From the NCBI GenBank assembly GCA_050084985.1, contig JBITNC010000001.1, positions 84,382,001 through 84,446,000 on the forward strand: a stretch of 64,000 bases of DNA, in the 5' to 3' direction. This document shows, piece by piece, positions 12,643 through 24,570 of this stretch (position 1 is its first letter; each line of letters starts with the position of its first letter). Under the pieces are notes generated by a model. It was not told the DNA's origin. It made no database searches and saw only the letters and a list, made by a program, of their open reading frames with translations. The translations under genes were made by a program, and so were the position numbers. The DNA comes from Nageia nagi (Eukaryota > Pinophyta).

Positions 12643-13640
12643 GTTAGAGTTAGTATTTTCAATTTTATAACCTCTCATAGCCTTTGTTTCTCTAGTGCAT
12701 ATATTTTTATACTACATTTGAGCTCTTATTTTTAATCAATTTTATTTCTTTTTTCTAATAATGAGGAGTAGATTGATCATCATTGATGTTGATTGTAAAC
12801 CTATGAAATTCTACATTAAGTTCAAGCCTTATGAAAGTATTTAATTTTTTAGGTGCCTTGAGAAAGGACTTGGTGGGAAAGTTTTAAAGGGTTAGAATTC
12901 ATTAAACAAGTACAAATATCTTCCTTGTTGTAATTTGATATATTCTAGATCTAGGATTGGGATTCTCAGTTATCAGATCTTTTGTATTCTATTTTAATGA
13001 TATTTTTTATATTGAACCCTAGTAGACCAAAAAGGGCCTTTTGTGAAAGTTTATAACCACCCTTAGACCCCTTTATAAGTGGTTATATGGCCATCATCTA
13101 TAATATTATTGCTAAAAGTTGACTCCCTATGATGGTGGTTAATAAACACCCAAATATGGTTATATAAATCACTATCAAAGGACATAAGGAGGTGACTATT
13201 CACCATCCCATTAAACTATAAAGTGCCAAGTTAAAATCACCACCTAAATACTACATTTTTAAAAAAAAATAGGCATAATATAGAAGTATCCTTACATTAA
13301 AAAAGTTGATGGAATAATTCTTATACATTATATCTTCCTCAGTTAGTTGAGGTACACTAGCCCTATGGCTCAATCATAGTATTGGCCATAGGATGTATTG
13401 ACTATTCACCATCTAGTCTCTTACCTTACTCAACTTAATCCAAGATTGATGACACCCAAAGGAATTTCTAACCACACCTCTATAGTGGTCCAATTCATGG
13501 ATATATGACTTATTAAATTTTTCATGTTTATAAAAAGCTATCAAAAAGTGAAAAAATACCATTTTCATGAAATTAATGACTAAAACAAGGATTCCTTAAA
13601 CTCTTTGATGTGAAAAAATGCTTGGGAACTAACACTAACA
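12643..13640. other. No gene seen
   Basis: AT-rich sequence with only short random open frames. It is target DNA to the right of E1. I found no motif that identifies it. Confidence 0.4.
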
Positions 13641-13649
13641 TCATAAGTT

Positions 13650-14400
13650 TAATTTATGTGTATCCTACAATCATTATAAACCATGCATCTGATCAAACAA
13701 TTCTTAGGCCTTATGTATTATTCCACATTTTGTATACATATGATCTATTAGAGAACTCACAATCATAATATTCAATTTACAAGCACCAAGTAGACACATT
13801 CATACATCAAATTAAGGTTTATGGGTATTTTGGTAGTATCTTATCACACAAATCCTAAGCCTTATGTATTCTTCCATATTTTACAAAAATATAATGTATC
13901 AGTTCACTCTAAAGCATAATTTTGATTTAAAAGCACCAAGTACACAAATCCATACACCTAATTTAGGTTTTATGGATTTTGTGGTAGTATCTTGTCAAAT
14001 AATTCTTAGGCCTTTTGTATTCTTCCATATTTTGCATACGTGTGATCTATCAAGGCACTCACAACCATAACATTTCATTCACAAGTATAAATAGATACAT
14101 CCATACACCTAGTTCAAATGTTATGGGTATTTTAGCAATGAAGTTCAAAGCACCCTCAAGATAGCCTGCATGGCTATGAAGGTCAATAATGCATATTTAA
14201 TGATTCATCTAAAGAATAAGACATTCAGAGTTGCTCATGTTGTAAGCATTTATTTCACATTTTGCATACATATCTATCAAGGTACTAAAAGTGAAATCAT
14301 TCTATTTACAAGAACCAAGCAAGAACATCCACACACCAAAGTAAACATTTTTGATAATATAAATTGGAAAATAGTTTCCTTTTTACCTGAAGGGATGCAC
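13650..14400 (-). pseudogene. PPR-derived tandem units, minus strand
   Basis: On the minus strand the translation gives ALIDHTYAKYGRIQKA*ELF followed by DKIL, an S-type pentatricopeptide repeat (PPR) signature. The same unit recurs: the marker CTTATGTATTCTTCCATATTTT is found near 13713, 13862 and 14016, a period of about 150 bp (50 codons). A fourth, more diverged unit lies near 14258. PPR proteins bind organellar RNA and normally have alternating, non-identical repeats; here near-identical units are stacked head to tail and full of stops, so this is a decayed local amplification, not a working gene. A plus-strand array of the same unit is at 47940-48910. Confidence 0.6.
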
Positions 14401-15570
14401 CATGTCATTGTGGAAGACTCTTTAGATACTACATTACTTTACATCACTAATAACCTCCATAAGATTATTCTTCTTGTTTGAAATGATATTTCCCACTTCA
14501 ACATAAATATTTAAAAGTAAAACATAATATGTAACATATTTAGGCTTCAACAAAAAAGGATTATTACCAATTACTACATAAACTCTCTATTCCTACATTC
14601 TTATGTTATTTACAAGCATAAAAAGATACATCCATACAAAAATTCAAAGCTCCATCATTTTAGTTATCATATAGTGTGTTTAGTTCATTTCATATCATAT
14701 GGTATAGTTGCATCATTTCATAAAATATGGTGGATGAGGATAACTTGTCACTTTTTGATTGGTTTTTTACTCTTGGAAAAATTCTTTGTTGGATAGTTAT
14801 TTTCATTCTCCAAGCTATTTTATGAGCTGCATTTTGAGACATCTTTTGCGCTTCTTTTTCTACAAGCATATAATTTTTAGGAACCTAGTATATTAAAATC
14901 TAAATTAATATCAAGCACCTACTTTGGTTTAAAGATGATCTAATTATAAAAGCATGACAAAGGTAGTTTGTCAATTTTTGATAGGTTTGTTATAATAGTC
15001 CCATCAACTTTTAGGTCCTATTTTTAGACATGAAGATTATGCAATGTAGATGGAATATGAACCAAAAGATAAACATAATAAGATTCAAATATGCTCTATA
15101 ATTATTCTTAAATGATCAAGAATACCTATATGATCAAGAATTACCTAGCATTCAATTTACAAGCACCAAGTAAATCCACACATCGAAGTAGCATTTTTTG
15201 AAAAATTAAAATCAAACATGGTTTCATTTCTACCTAAAAGCATGTAACATGTCATTACATAATAATCTTTAAATCTTTCATTAATTTGCATTACCAATAA
15301 TCTACATAAGAATATTCTCCATGTTTGAAACACAATTGGATACAACATAAATATTTGAAAATAGGACATAAGATGCAACATATTTAGGCTTCAATAAAAA
15401 AGGATTATTTCTCATAAAATATAATATACATGTATGCAAAATGTGAAAGACATGTGATTCAAATATAGTTTCATGGACAGCAATGATTGCAAATTATGCA
15501 ATTCATGGGCTACATTTTTTACAAGCATATGATTTTTAGAAAGTTGGTATATTAAACTTAAAATTGTGAT
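14300..15570. repeat. Duplicated ~0.6-kb segment with PPR-like coding remnant
   Basis: The segment 14340-14930 is repeated at 15185-15570 in the same orientation: shared landmarks are ACATATTTAGGCTTCAA with AAAAAAGGATTATT (14536 and 15376) and TTTTTACAAGCATATGATTTT versus TTCTACAAGCATATAATTTT (about 15520 and 14860). Within the second copy, plus-strand 15462-15535 translates to NIVSWTAMIANYAIHGL, a typical PPR motif (V-SW-AMI-GYA-HG). The offset between copies shrinks from about 845 to 650 bp, so a deletion has occurred in one copy. Confidence 0.5.
14655..14735 (-). repeat. Inverted copy of the ~28-bp minisatellite
   Basis: TTCATTTCATATCATATGGT followed by ATAGTTGCATCATTTCATA is the reverse complement of about two units of the array at 16060-16238 and 46118-46500. 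Confidence 0.6.
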
Positions 15571-15689
15571 ACTATGAATCTCCTTTGGTTAAATGATGGT
15601 CTCATTGTAAAATAATGAAATAGGTATTTATGAACGTGTCTACTTAGTGCCTATAGAATTTGTAACTTGATATATTTCATGTTTTTTAA

Positions 15690-16060
15690 GTTTTTTAAGA
15701 AGAGAAGATGAGGGGGTAGAGTACTTTGCTTGTACCATTTCAAGTATAAGGGGTATAGCACTTATATAATTTCTATTTTTATACAAAGAGAAGAGAAGAG
15801 GCCACACAACCATCTAATAGGTATTCTTCTATGTATTTTATTAAGCAATTATCATTCTTGTAGAATAAAAGTCTCTAGGGCCCTTTTCATAAAACCCATT
15901 TTGCACTTCTATGAATCATTTAGAGTTTTTCTAAGAGAGAAGAGCTAGGGGGGTTCAACACTTAGAAAATTATGTAGTCATTTGGTAAAAATAGGTAAAC
16001 ACTTGTAACATTTTGAGTTTTTTTTTTTTTTGTTAGGGGAATAGAAGAGCCAAGGAGGTA
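15690..16060 (+). repeat. Degenerate ~110-bp repeat (AAGAGAAGAGC-AGGGGGTAGAG)
   Basis: Variants of AAGAGAAGAGCCAAGGGGGTAGAG recur near 15697, 15790, 15930 and 16040. Reverse-complement copies occur at 49060-49250 (CTCTTGGCTCTACTC, CTACCCTCTTGGCTTCTTCTC), including the neighbouring ACACTTGTAACATTTTGAG. So this segment and the one just left of the copia element are inverted relatives. Confidence 0.5.
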
Positions 16061-16238
16061 GAGAAATTGTATCATATGGTATTAAATTATGCAATTGTAC
16101 CTACTATAGTATATAGTTTGAAATGATGCAACTATAGTATACCATATAATATTAAATAATCTAAATAAACCACATGATATGAAATAGCAAATGATGTAAT
16201 TGCACTAGATGATATGAAATGATCCAAGTACACCATAT
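16060..16238 (+). repeat. ~28-bp minisatellite, left part (split by element C)
   Basis: Units of the type CATATGATATGAAATGATC followed by CAAGTACAC repeat with much variation. The array stops at 16238, where the LTR remnant of element C begins, and resumes at 46118 right after C's other LTR, so one array was split by the 29.9-kb insertion. Confidence 0.65.
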
Positions 16239-16308
16239 TATAGTCTCTAAATCATAGAAATAATAATATAAACATAAAATAAGTCTACAAAGATGACACT
16301 TATTTTAC
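16239..16308 (-). repeat. Stump of 3' LTR of element C
   Basis: TATAGTCTCTAAATCATAG, then AATAATAATATAAACATAAA and ATAAGTCTACAAAGATGA, matches the first ~70 bases of C's other LTR at 45426 (TGTAGTCCCTAAATTATG and following) closely. The match then breaks off, and sequence homologous to the internal 3' region of D begins, so most of this LTR and its PPT have been deleted. Confidence 0.65.
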
Positions 16309-17800
16309 TAAACTATTGCCATTTTTAAAATATAGTATTTATTTGAAAATGATCATCAAGTTGATAAGGTTCAAATATGCCCCAATCCTAAACTAACATG
16401 TAATTTTTAAAATATTAAGCTCATGGGGTTGCCATGGCCTAGAACTTCAGATTTCATTAGTAAAACATGCATTCATTTAAAAAAGATTTATGAGAGAAAT
16501 ATATATTATGCTTACACTTTTTACAAAATATTCAAAGTAATAATGGCCTAATTCCATCAATTACAATATATTTTGAAGTGAATTTCATCAAAAAATTATA
16601 GCATTGAAACCTTAAAGATACTTTTAGCACATCATGGGCTCTATGATTTTTAGGGAATTATAAAATTGGTCTTCAATGACTTTGAGTGTAATCATCATTA
16701 GTAGGTATAATTATGAAATAATGGTATTTTTAAATAAAACTGCATCAAAATAATTACCATTCCCCTTTAAATTAAATAACATGTAAAATTAGGGCATCCA
16801 TCCTCTAAAAATTACAAAATTATTGCAACAAAAAATGATAAATTATAGTATTGCATGTACTAGTTTGGAAATTTTAAAATAAAAAGCATTCCTTAGGGTT
16901 TAAGTTGAAATTTTATAAAAAGGAAAAATGTCAAGTTTATTTTTCATTTTTGCTTACTTGGAGCTGCATCCCTACTTTTTTACCTACATTCTTACTGATA
17001 AAGTTGTATTGACTATCCCCTTTATGAGTTTGAGCTTGATTTAGCCATGAGTAGGGCCCTTGATTATTCATTTTACCTTTGGATTTTCTCATTTATTTCT
17101 AACATAGTAGATTGGATAATTTTCAAATGACCATTAGAGAGGAGGCAAGGTCACATGGTGGAGTACATCAAGAGTCTACCTATGAACCATGTAGTAAGCT
17201 CATTTTTATTATTGCTTCATTTTTCTCCTTTTTCTTATGCTACTCCTGTCAAAACCCTAGGGATGTACCTACAACCCTATATAAATAAATAATAAGGGAT
17301 GATTTTCTTTACATTTTATTTTTATTTTAATTTATTTATGTTTTGTTTTTTTTAAATCATTCTTACGATTCAAATTTCATTGCATGTTCAATTTTTGGGA
17401 AGAAGGGGGGTTTTAGAAAAATTTTCACCTAATGCAAGGGATGGTTCTTTGTGTTCCACTTATGTTGGATTATTTTCAACTTTCATGTTGTTGCATATTT
17501 CTTAGAAATCTTTAGATTTTGGCAACATAGTTTTTAGATAAAAATGCCTTTATGCCTATCTTTTGGATTCAATACAAAGGTGGGGTTATTTTGAGTGTTG
17601 AATTTTAAAAACATACCCATGTTCCCATTTAGTTTGAGTTTTTCTATATTTACATTTTAATTATATGGTAAATTTTTATTATTTTATCCATGTGTGTACA
17701 CAACCATTTTGATCAATATGCATATAATTTATAGTTATTATTTTTATTTTGATTTGAATTTATATATTGTATGAATATTTGCATTAAATTTTGGTTTAGT
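16309..17800 (-). other. 3' non-coding region of element C
   Basis: The block 16420-16550 (CATGGGGTTGCCATGGCC, TTTCATTAGTAAAACATG, ATATTCAAAG) is shared with element D at 20090-20230, and a related block with E1. Between 17130 and 17190 a short open stretch ends in GTAGTAAGC and might be a first exon of the plus-strand PMD gene, but this is speculative. Otherwise no gene was seen. Confidence 0.45.
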
Positions 17801-17818
17801 TATAGGATTGAAAACACC

Positions 17819-18169
17819 TAATATGTGGGGGTCCGATGAAGTTGGAGGCCCTAGAGACATCGCAAGGTTGGATTCAATCCAATAAGGATGATGAGCTTCT
17901 TGATGTGACTAGTATGAATGATTTATTCATTATTGTACATATCTAGATAGATTTTCCACTATTTTACTTCATTGATTAAGTGATAGGATCCAAATTCCAA
18001 CATCTTCCACCTCACTACTAGAGAGATGACCATTTCACTACTAGATGTGTACTAGATTTGGCATGTGCCCATTTTGGGAAGGCTAATTTTGTATACATCC
18101 ATCAATGATTAGTTGGAGAGAGATATCTTGCCTACGTAGTTGATAAGCAAAACATATCATGATTGAGAG
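17819..18169 (+). pseudogene. PMD gene of element C, N-terminal part
   Basis: A plus-strand stretch from ATG at 17820 reads MWGSDEVGGPRDIARLDS, which resembles the N-terminal Gly-Pro-x-Asp region of some PMD proteins. Further on, 17998-18090 reads NIFHLTTREMTISLLDVY and then VPILGR, the PMD signature. The frame contains stops. At 18170 it is cut by element D; the C-terminal part resumes at 42244 in the same frame. The distance from the signature to the next landmark (W-YEH) is about 375 bp after removing the insert, close to the ~400 bp in the PMD gene of element B. Confidence 0.65.
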
Positions 18170-18878
18170 TGTAGACTCTAAATCATGTAAAATGTAAATA
18201 TGCATAGTAAATAAAATGATTTATAATACAATAAGAGTTAGATATGTACACTATATTAGATACAAAAAATATACATGAAAAGCATACACCTGATATGAAG
18301 TGTATGTGCAATCCTTAAAATAAAATATCAATGGATATTTGGAAGATTAGGACTAGATAAAAGGTTAGCTTGTAATGGATATTTGTATGCATTAATAAAT
18401 AACATTTTCTTTTGAAATATGAAACCCTCAATCCTTAAGATGCATGTGGTTAATAGCCTTGGAGAAGCATGCTATTAATAATGTTGAATATGATGAATTA
18501 TGGAGTGCATAAAATATAGAAAGTTTTAGAGCTCAGAGTATAACAATTTCTTATAATAGGTGGCATCCAAAGACATCATTGCTTGATGAAAATTGTAGGA
18601 GACAACCACCTATTAGAGATCTTATCATATCAAAGAGCTTTGATCTATGGAGTTCAACCTATTCCACTTGCATATATAGCCTAAAATAATATAATAATTG
18701 TTGTAGTCAAGATACTTTAAATTATGAACCATGGTACATAATATAACATTTAATATAACACATGGTATTGCATTGTAATATCAACTTTATCTTAACATTT
18801 ATTATATTGCAATAAGTCATTTAGGAATTCTAAATAAGATTTTTTAAATAAATAATAAATCATTTTTAGGTGTCTACA
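18170..18878 (-). repeat. 3' LTR of element D
   Basis: In plus orientation it runs TGTAGACTCTAAATCATG ... TTTTTAGGTGTCTACA, with perfect inverted LTR ends. It matches the split LTR 22474-22521 + 41540-42243 (shared AGCTAGATATGTACACTA-type, ATACATGAAAAG, CTAATATGAAGTGTA, TTGCTTGATGAAAATT). Same LTR family as E1 and C. Confidence 0.85.
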
Positions 18879-18891
18879 TTTTTTCCCACTT
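18879..18891 (-). other. Polypurine tract of element D
   Basis: On the minus strand AAGTGGGAAAAAA precedes the LTR start TGTAGACACC. It fixes the element's orientation. Confidence 0.75.
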
Positions 18892-20480
18892 TGAATGTGA
18901 AATTAAAAGCATTGGAATTACATAATCCAAAGAAGTCTCGAAAAGAAAAGAAAATTTTTAACAGTATAGTGGACTTCACTTTTTCAATCAATATGTCAAG
19001 TATGATATGTCTTATACCCTTTTTGGTCTTGTATTTCCCCTTGCTCTAGATTCTTTGGGGAATAAAATAAAAAATTAGAATCCTTGTATGAGGAGAGTAC
19101 CTCTTTTCAAGTCTTACTCTCTTGGATAATATATTTTTAAGAACAATCTAACATAATACCCACATAGATCATATCCTATGAAAGAATAATCAATTTAAAG
19201 AGCAAGGATGAAATAACTATGATATCCATTGTATTACTATTATCATTGAGACACATAGTTCTATTGAACCATGATTATCAAGTTGATGAGGTCATTTGAT
19301 GCCCCAAGCTAGGAATAACTTGCAATTTGTGAGAGATTATGCTCATGGCGTGACCATAGCCTTAAAAATATTTGTTATCATAACATAAAATTTTATCCAT
19401 CATTGAGATGATTCTATTTAAATTCTATAAAAAGTGCCCAATATTCAAATATTCCTTATCCTTACTTATGAATTTAGTACATTTGATCTCATTGAATCTA
19501 TTGATTTTCAAAGTAAAAGTACATCATTGACAATGTTAGTTTTGCAAAATTTTGTAACCATATCTTTTGCAATTTTCATTAGTATTCCTATTATAGTGGA
19601 TATTTGTGAAATATTGGTATTTTCAAATATATATTAAAGGATTTATAGCATGCCCAATTTGTAATGAATTTGTAGTAGACACACATTGTTAACAACATGG
19701 AAATAGTAATATCAAATATGCAAACTTTAATCTCCACCAATTAACAACAAGCAATAATATTTTGCATTATGAAAATCATGAACATTTATACATAACACAA
19801 AATCCTTTGCATAAGCATTAATGTAACACATGTTGACCCTATAATCCTTTGGTCTCTATATAAGTCATATAAGCAAAATATTAGCCATTTTGAACTATTA
19901 AAACTTTGATAGCATTATTGATATTTGAAAGAATCTATAATTTTGTGTTAATCATGCTATTAACAACATTAAAATGAAAAAAAAAAAAGAATATTCAATT
20001 TGCATTGAGTAACTATAATTTAGATATTCAATATTCCAAAAATATATGTCTATACAATGCCATGCTACTATATTATATCAAATTTCTAGAGATGCAATGG
20101 CCTTGAATTTTCATATTTCATTAGTAAAACATGTATTCTATTTGAAATAATAGTCATAAAAATAACATATGTAATATTCACTTTTCATACCAGATATTCA
20201 AAGAAGTAATAGTGGTATTTTATATGATAAACATGATCATAACATAACTTGATACCAATATCAAAATATTTGAAATGATATACTTTACCTATACTAACCT
20301 ATGTGCCCCAAGAATGAGAAATTTTGTACTTTATGATTCTAAATTCTGAATTTTTGCCTTCTAATTTTTGAAATTTGATTTTTATCATGCCCCTAGCTGA
20401 AATTAAAATTGCCTTTAGCTAAAAATTATATTGCCCCTAGTTGAAACTGATATTGCCCCCAATTGAGACTATATCCACTT
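18892..20480 (-). other. 3' non-coding region of element D, with short repeats
   Basis: Contains two related blocks with the core GCTCATGG-GTGACCATGGCC (19340 and, weaker, 20090), also seen in C at 16430 and in E1 at 11400. At 20390-20470 a ~27-bp unit around TTGCCCCTAGTTGAAACTGA is repeated about four times. No coding signal. Confidence 0.55.
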
Positions 20481-21159
20481 TTTCTTGATTTCTCTTGTTT
20501 ATTTATTTTTTTATATTTTTTATGAAATTTAACTAATATGGAATGTAGTGAATAGATACAAAACTACCTTATACATGAGATATTTGATTAGCATGGCAAA
20601 TTTAAGAATCTTGATGAGATATAGAGACAAGAAAAATATTTGATGAAAGAAGACGGTTGGATGAAATGATGAGGATGAAAAGATCCAAAAAAAAAAAATA
20701 AGAAGAAATAGAACATGATAGAAAAGATGAAGATATGAAGATAACATGATTAAAACCTTGATAAAATTTTCCATGGTAATCAAATGCATAAAAGGAAATA
20801 ACTTAGAATATGCAACCTATATGAAATGCATAATGAAAAACTATAATGAACTAATCGATGGTGGAACCACCACTAGCAATGCAATCTCTTTTGAGTATCT
20901 CTAATATTTTATCATTATGAGCATCAATTATTAATTTTTAAATTCTATTAATTATATCAATTTTATCAACCAAACACTCTTTTGATATTAGCTATAAAGC
21001 AATCAATAATTTCCATTTTGATTTAATATTTTTTAGGGGGCCAATTGTTTTGCTTTTTGAATTCTTGTAACCAAATCTTAATTAGATCTAACTAAACTAA
21101 AATTTTCCCTATGCTTTGCTTATTAGATTTTGTATTTTCTACATTCAGTGGGAAATAAT

Positions 21160-21773
21160 ATTTTACAAAATGGGAACCTTGTTTAGATTTTTCTATGACA
21201 TGGACATCCTATGGTTTCAAGTTTTCCTAAGATATTACTTTTTACCAACATTGATTTGGTTTTGATTGTTGAGGTTGAGTTTGAATTTGAGGTTTAGCTT
21301 GTAGTTTAGGTTGAGGTTTAGGACTATGTTGTTACTTTTGTATTTCCTCTTTATCAAATCAAGATCAATATAAATGCCTAACATCAAAGAAGGATTGGAT
21401 AACATATGCTTTTTAATTTTTTGAGTTGATCTTTTCAAATTTTCAAATGCAATATCATACACTTCAAACTTATCCATAGCTTCAAAGTTTAAATATGCAT
21501 CATAATCAATTTCAGCTATATAATTATCATTGACATCATCACTATCATTATCATGCACTTGATTTTCTATGATTAACACATCATTTTGCACATCATCATC
21601 ATTTGTAGTAGTTAAGCATGAATTTGATAAACACATTTCATCATAAGATTTTTTCTATTGTTAATTTGCACAACATCCATATTCTTAGGCAGGTTTTGTT
21701 TAGAAGAATGTGCACATAAATCACATATCATATTTAAATATTCAAGAAAACCACTCGTAGTTGTAGTATCCAT
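21160..21773 (-). pseudogene. Unidentified ORF of element D
   Basis: A possible start at 21773 (minus) reads MDTTTTSGFLEYLNMICDLC and runs to about 21610, then shifts frame; an overlapping open frame from 21636 to 21235 (133 codons) is very acidic in its first half (NDDDVQND, DNDSDDVNDN, AEIDYDAYLNFEAMDKFEVY) and basic with Asn/Leu repeats at its end (LNLNYKLNLKFKLNLNN). I do not recognise the family. It lies where an ORF upstream of gag, or a degenerate gag N-terminus, would be expected (700 bp after the primer binding site). Joined, it would be around 180 residues. Downstream to 20480 nothing coding was seen. Confidence 0.35.
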
Positions 21774-22473
21774 GCTAAAATGCAATATCTAGAGCTTTGC
21801 ACAAAATTTTAAGAAATATGAAAAAATAAGCACTTTTACACCATGTAAGATTAAAACAAATTGCTAGCATGTATATGTATGATGTGGGATAAGTTTTATG
21901 ATGCTAAAAATTTCAAAATTCAAGAAAATAACCTTCAAATTTTAGTATTTTATGCAAAAAAAATTTATTTAAAACTTTTTAGAGATCTTGATAAAAATGC
22001 ATGCAATAAGCCCAAATTAATCTCAAAAAGTTGCCTACTATGATGACATATTATTTTAGCAAGTTTTTATCATGAAATAAGTCATCAAATACTTACAAAA
22101 TATTTTCAAAATTTATAATTTTTCATTGTAATATTTCCTACAAAATCATTTCCAAAATTGATCAAAATATGTAAATCTAGACCTAGAAAATTTAGAAATT
22201 TTCCCAATTATATTTATATATAGTTTAAAAAAAAATTCTAATTCTAGATCCCACCAAATTGAAGAAAATAATCTCCAAAATTTTAGTTTTTCTATAGTGA
22301 TATTTTCATGAAAATAATTTTTTTTAAGAAATAAAATTTTCTAAATTTGGAGAAAAGTAACTCAACTAAAAAGAAATCAAAACCAAAGGTTTCTAATCCA
22401 AGACTCCTTAGAAAAAGTGATGCCCTAAAATAAAAATTCTAGGGTTTGTAGAATTAATGGAGTTTCGCTAAAA
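21774..22473 (-). other. Leader of element D with primer-binding-like site
   Basis: On the minus strand TTTTAGCGAAACTCC follows the LTR end GTCTACA directly, in the position of the TTTTGGTGAACCC site of E1 and C. The remaining ~680 bases to the possible ATG at 21773 are AT-rich, rich in AAAAT/ATTTT runs, with no gene. Confidence 0.5.
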
Positions 22474-22521
22474 TGTAGACTCTAAATTGTGTAAAATGTG
22501 AGTATACATAATAAATAAAAT
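22474..22521 (-). repeat. 5' LTR of element D, left piece
   Basis: TGTAGACTCTAAATTGTG and following, 48 bases, match the start of D's other LTR at 18170. The match is cut at 22521 by the LTR of element B and resumes at 41540. Confidence 0.85.
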
Positions 22522-23366
22522 TATCGTACTCAAAAAGTAACCCTATTATAAAATAAGACAAGACATGTCATGACCAACATTTTTCATTATTAATCATGAA
22601 TAGACCTCAATGATATAATTATGAATCTATATCAATTCATTGCCTTGTAAAAGTAATTTTTACAAAATAATATTTCTCTCCTCCAATTTATCTTCAATTC
22701 ATTGCCTTATTTGCAAGCCTTAAAAAGCATCTTCTAAAACCTACAAGAAGACTAGATTTCTCTCCTCCAATTTTGTATAACTTTCTCTATTCAATTTTAC
22801 TACTCTACATTGGTGGACCTTACACACATGCCAATAGAAAACATATCAAACATACCTTCCCATAACATGAAATAACCATAATATTGAAATAAATGGCATG
22901 TAAAAATATGAAACAATAATACACTTAACTCATTAGATCTGAATGTATTCTAACAAAGTAACTTTACATTAAAATTGAGTCCCATTACTTCATTGTAGAA
23001 GGATTTATTTATAAATTTCAAAAACCTATGAAGTTTCCAATTTTGAGATAAAAATCAAGATGGAAAACTCTATCTAGATTTGTCATGGCTATAATTTGAA
23101 GTTGAGATGTGTGGAATATATGATGAGTCATCCATTATCCCTTGTTTTCATTCTCAAGATGCTTTAGGAGTTACCATTTTTATTTTTCTTTTGCTAATTA
23201 CAATGTCTTTGACATCCATGTATCGAGCATTAGCATTTGACCTAATTCGCTAACAATTGAAGTTGGGTGCTGGCATTTAAAAAACTATAATAAACTTTTA
23301 ATATTTATTTTAATTTTTCATCCTTCTTTCACCTATTGAAAGAAGGGTCATTTTTGGGTGTCTACA
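22522..23366 (-). repeat. 3' LTR of element B
   Basis: Runs TATCGTACTC ... GGGTGTCTACA in plus orientation. It matches 40811-41539 (shared AATAAGACAAGA, TTTACAAAATAATATTT, CTACAAGAAG-CTAGATTTCTC, CTCAAGATGCTTTAGGAGTTAC). It is about 115 bases longer than the 5' copy, partly through an extra stretch at 22560-22680. Confidence 0.85.
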
Positions 23367-23381
23367 TTTTACCCCTTTTTG
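23367..23381 (-). other. Polypurine tract of element B
   Basis: The minus strand reads AAAAAGGGGTAAAA immediately before the LTR start TGTAGACACCC. Confidence 0.75.
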
Positions 23382-23439
23382 AATTATCTGATAAGTTGTA
23401 AGTGAAGGATAATTTAGAAATTGACCTTTCTAAAGGTGG

Positions 23440-24570
23440 ATGCATTCAAGTTTCTTAACTTATGTTTTTGAATTTAGTAAATATTTTGGATTAACCCATT
23501 GTCTATGAATAAACTAAATTTGATTGATTGAATTATAATTAAATTCATTTTTTGATCCTTTACATTTGAAGCATTTCAAAAGTATTATGGTTGCATTATC
23601 AAAGTAGAACTTATTGGTATTACTATATTGTATGCTATTTTTGCAAGGTACATGATGAGATACTATGTCATCTACATATGTCAAAGCTAGCATGTGATAA
23701 ATAAGTTTCTTTACTAATACAATTGTTTTGATTATTCTAATTTTCATCCCAGTAGTTAGGTTACATGATGATCTTACATAAAATTTTATACAATATCCTT
23801 AGTCATATTCAATCCAGTAGTTAGGTTACTTGTGTCATTTTTTGTTTTTCATCTAGATTCGTATTGTAAAATAAGGGTTTTAAATTCTTTTTGGGTTTTT
23901 TTATGTAGACCTAAGCTAAACTTAAACTAGAAGTAGACTTAAGTTTTTATATAACATATATTTTGTTGCTCATTTTTATTTTGTGATCTTGATATTTTTC
24001 ATCATCATTTTTTTATGGGAGTATTTTTTATGTCCCTTAACTTGTATTGATGCTTTGTTGCTGTTTAAATTTGACCTAATATCTATGAATAAGTCAAATT
24101 TGGTTGGTAGAATCATGAATTTTATGCTTTGTCACATTTTGTAAATCATTATTGTGTATACCAAAATGATGCTTATGTCTATCTTGATATTGTGTGCTAT
24201 TTATGGTAGGTACATGCCAACGCTTGGCTTGTCTACATATGTTGAAGCTAGTATAAGATAAATTATAAGTTTTATGAATATAGCTGGCTTAATTTTGCTA
24301 GCTTCTATCCTATCAACTAGGCTACATGATGATCTTATGTAGAAGGTCATATCATACTTGTTAATCATGTTTGATTTTTTGATTTTGAACTATTCATGAA
24401 ATTCAATTTCTCTTAAACATGAAACATAGGCTATTTTAACAAGTAAGAGTCTTGTTCTTTTTTATGTATTTTGTTACTTTCATCTTGATTATGAACCTAA
24501 GCTAATACTAAACTAGAAAGAGGGATTAAGTATTTTATTCATCATTTCCTTTTTTAAATTTTTAATATTG
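23440..24570 (-). repeat. ~575-bp tandem duplication in B's 3' region
   Basis: Unit 1 (23440-23990) and unit 2 (24020-24570) share CAAATTTG-TTG-T-GAAT (23515, 24087), TGTGCTATTT-type and CTACATATGT-AAGCTAG stretches (23668, 24230), CTACATGATGATCTTA (23762, 24325) and CCTAAGCTAA-ACTAAACTAGAA (23910, 24487). The spacing is 563-579 bp throughout. Copies are strongly diverged, so the duplication is old. Tandem repeats at this place are known in Tat-lineage elements. Confidence 0.7.

Noticed and set aside
13864-14481. Two plus-strand frames of 68 and 103 codons
   Set aside because: They lie opposite the minus-strand PPR-derived units and resemble no protein.
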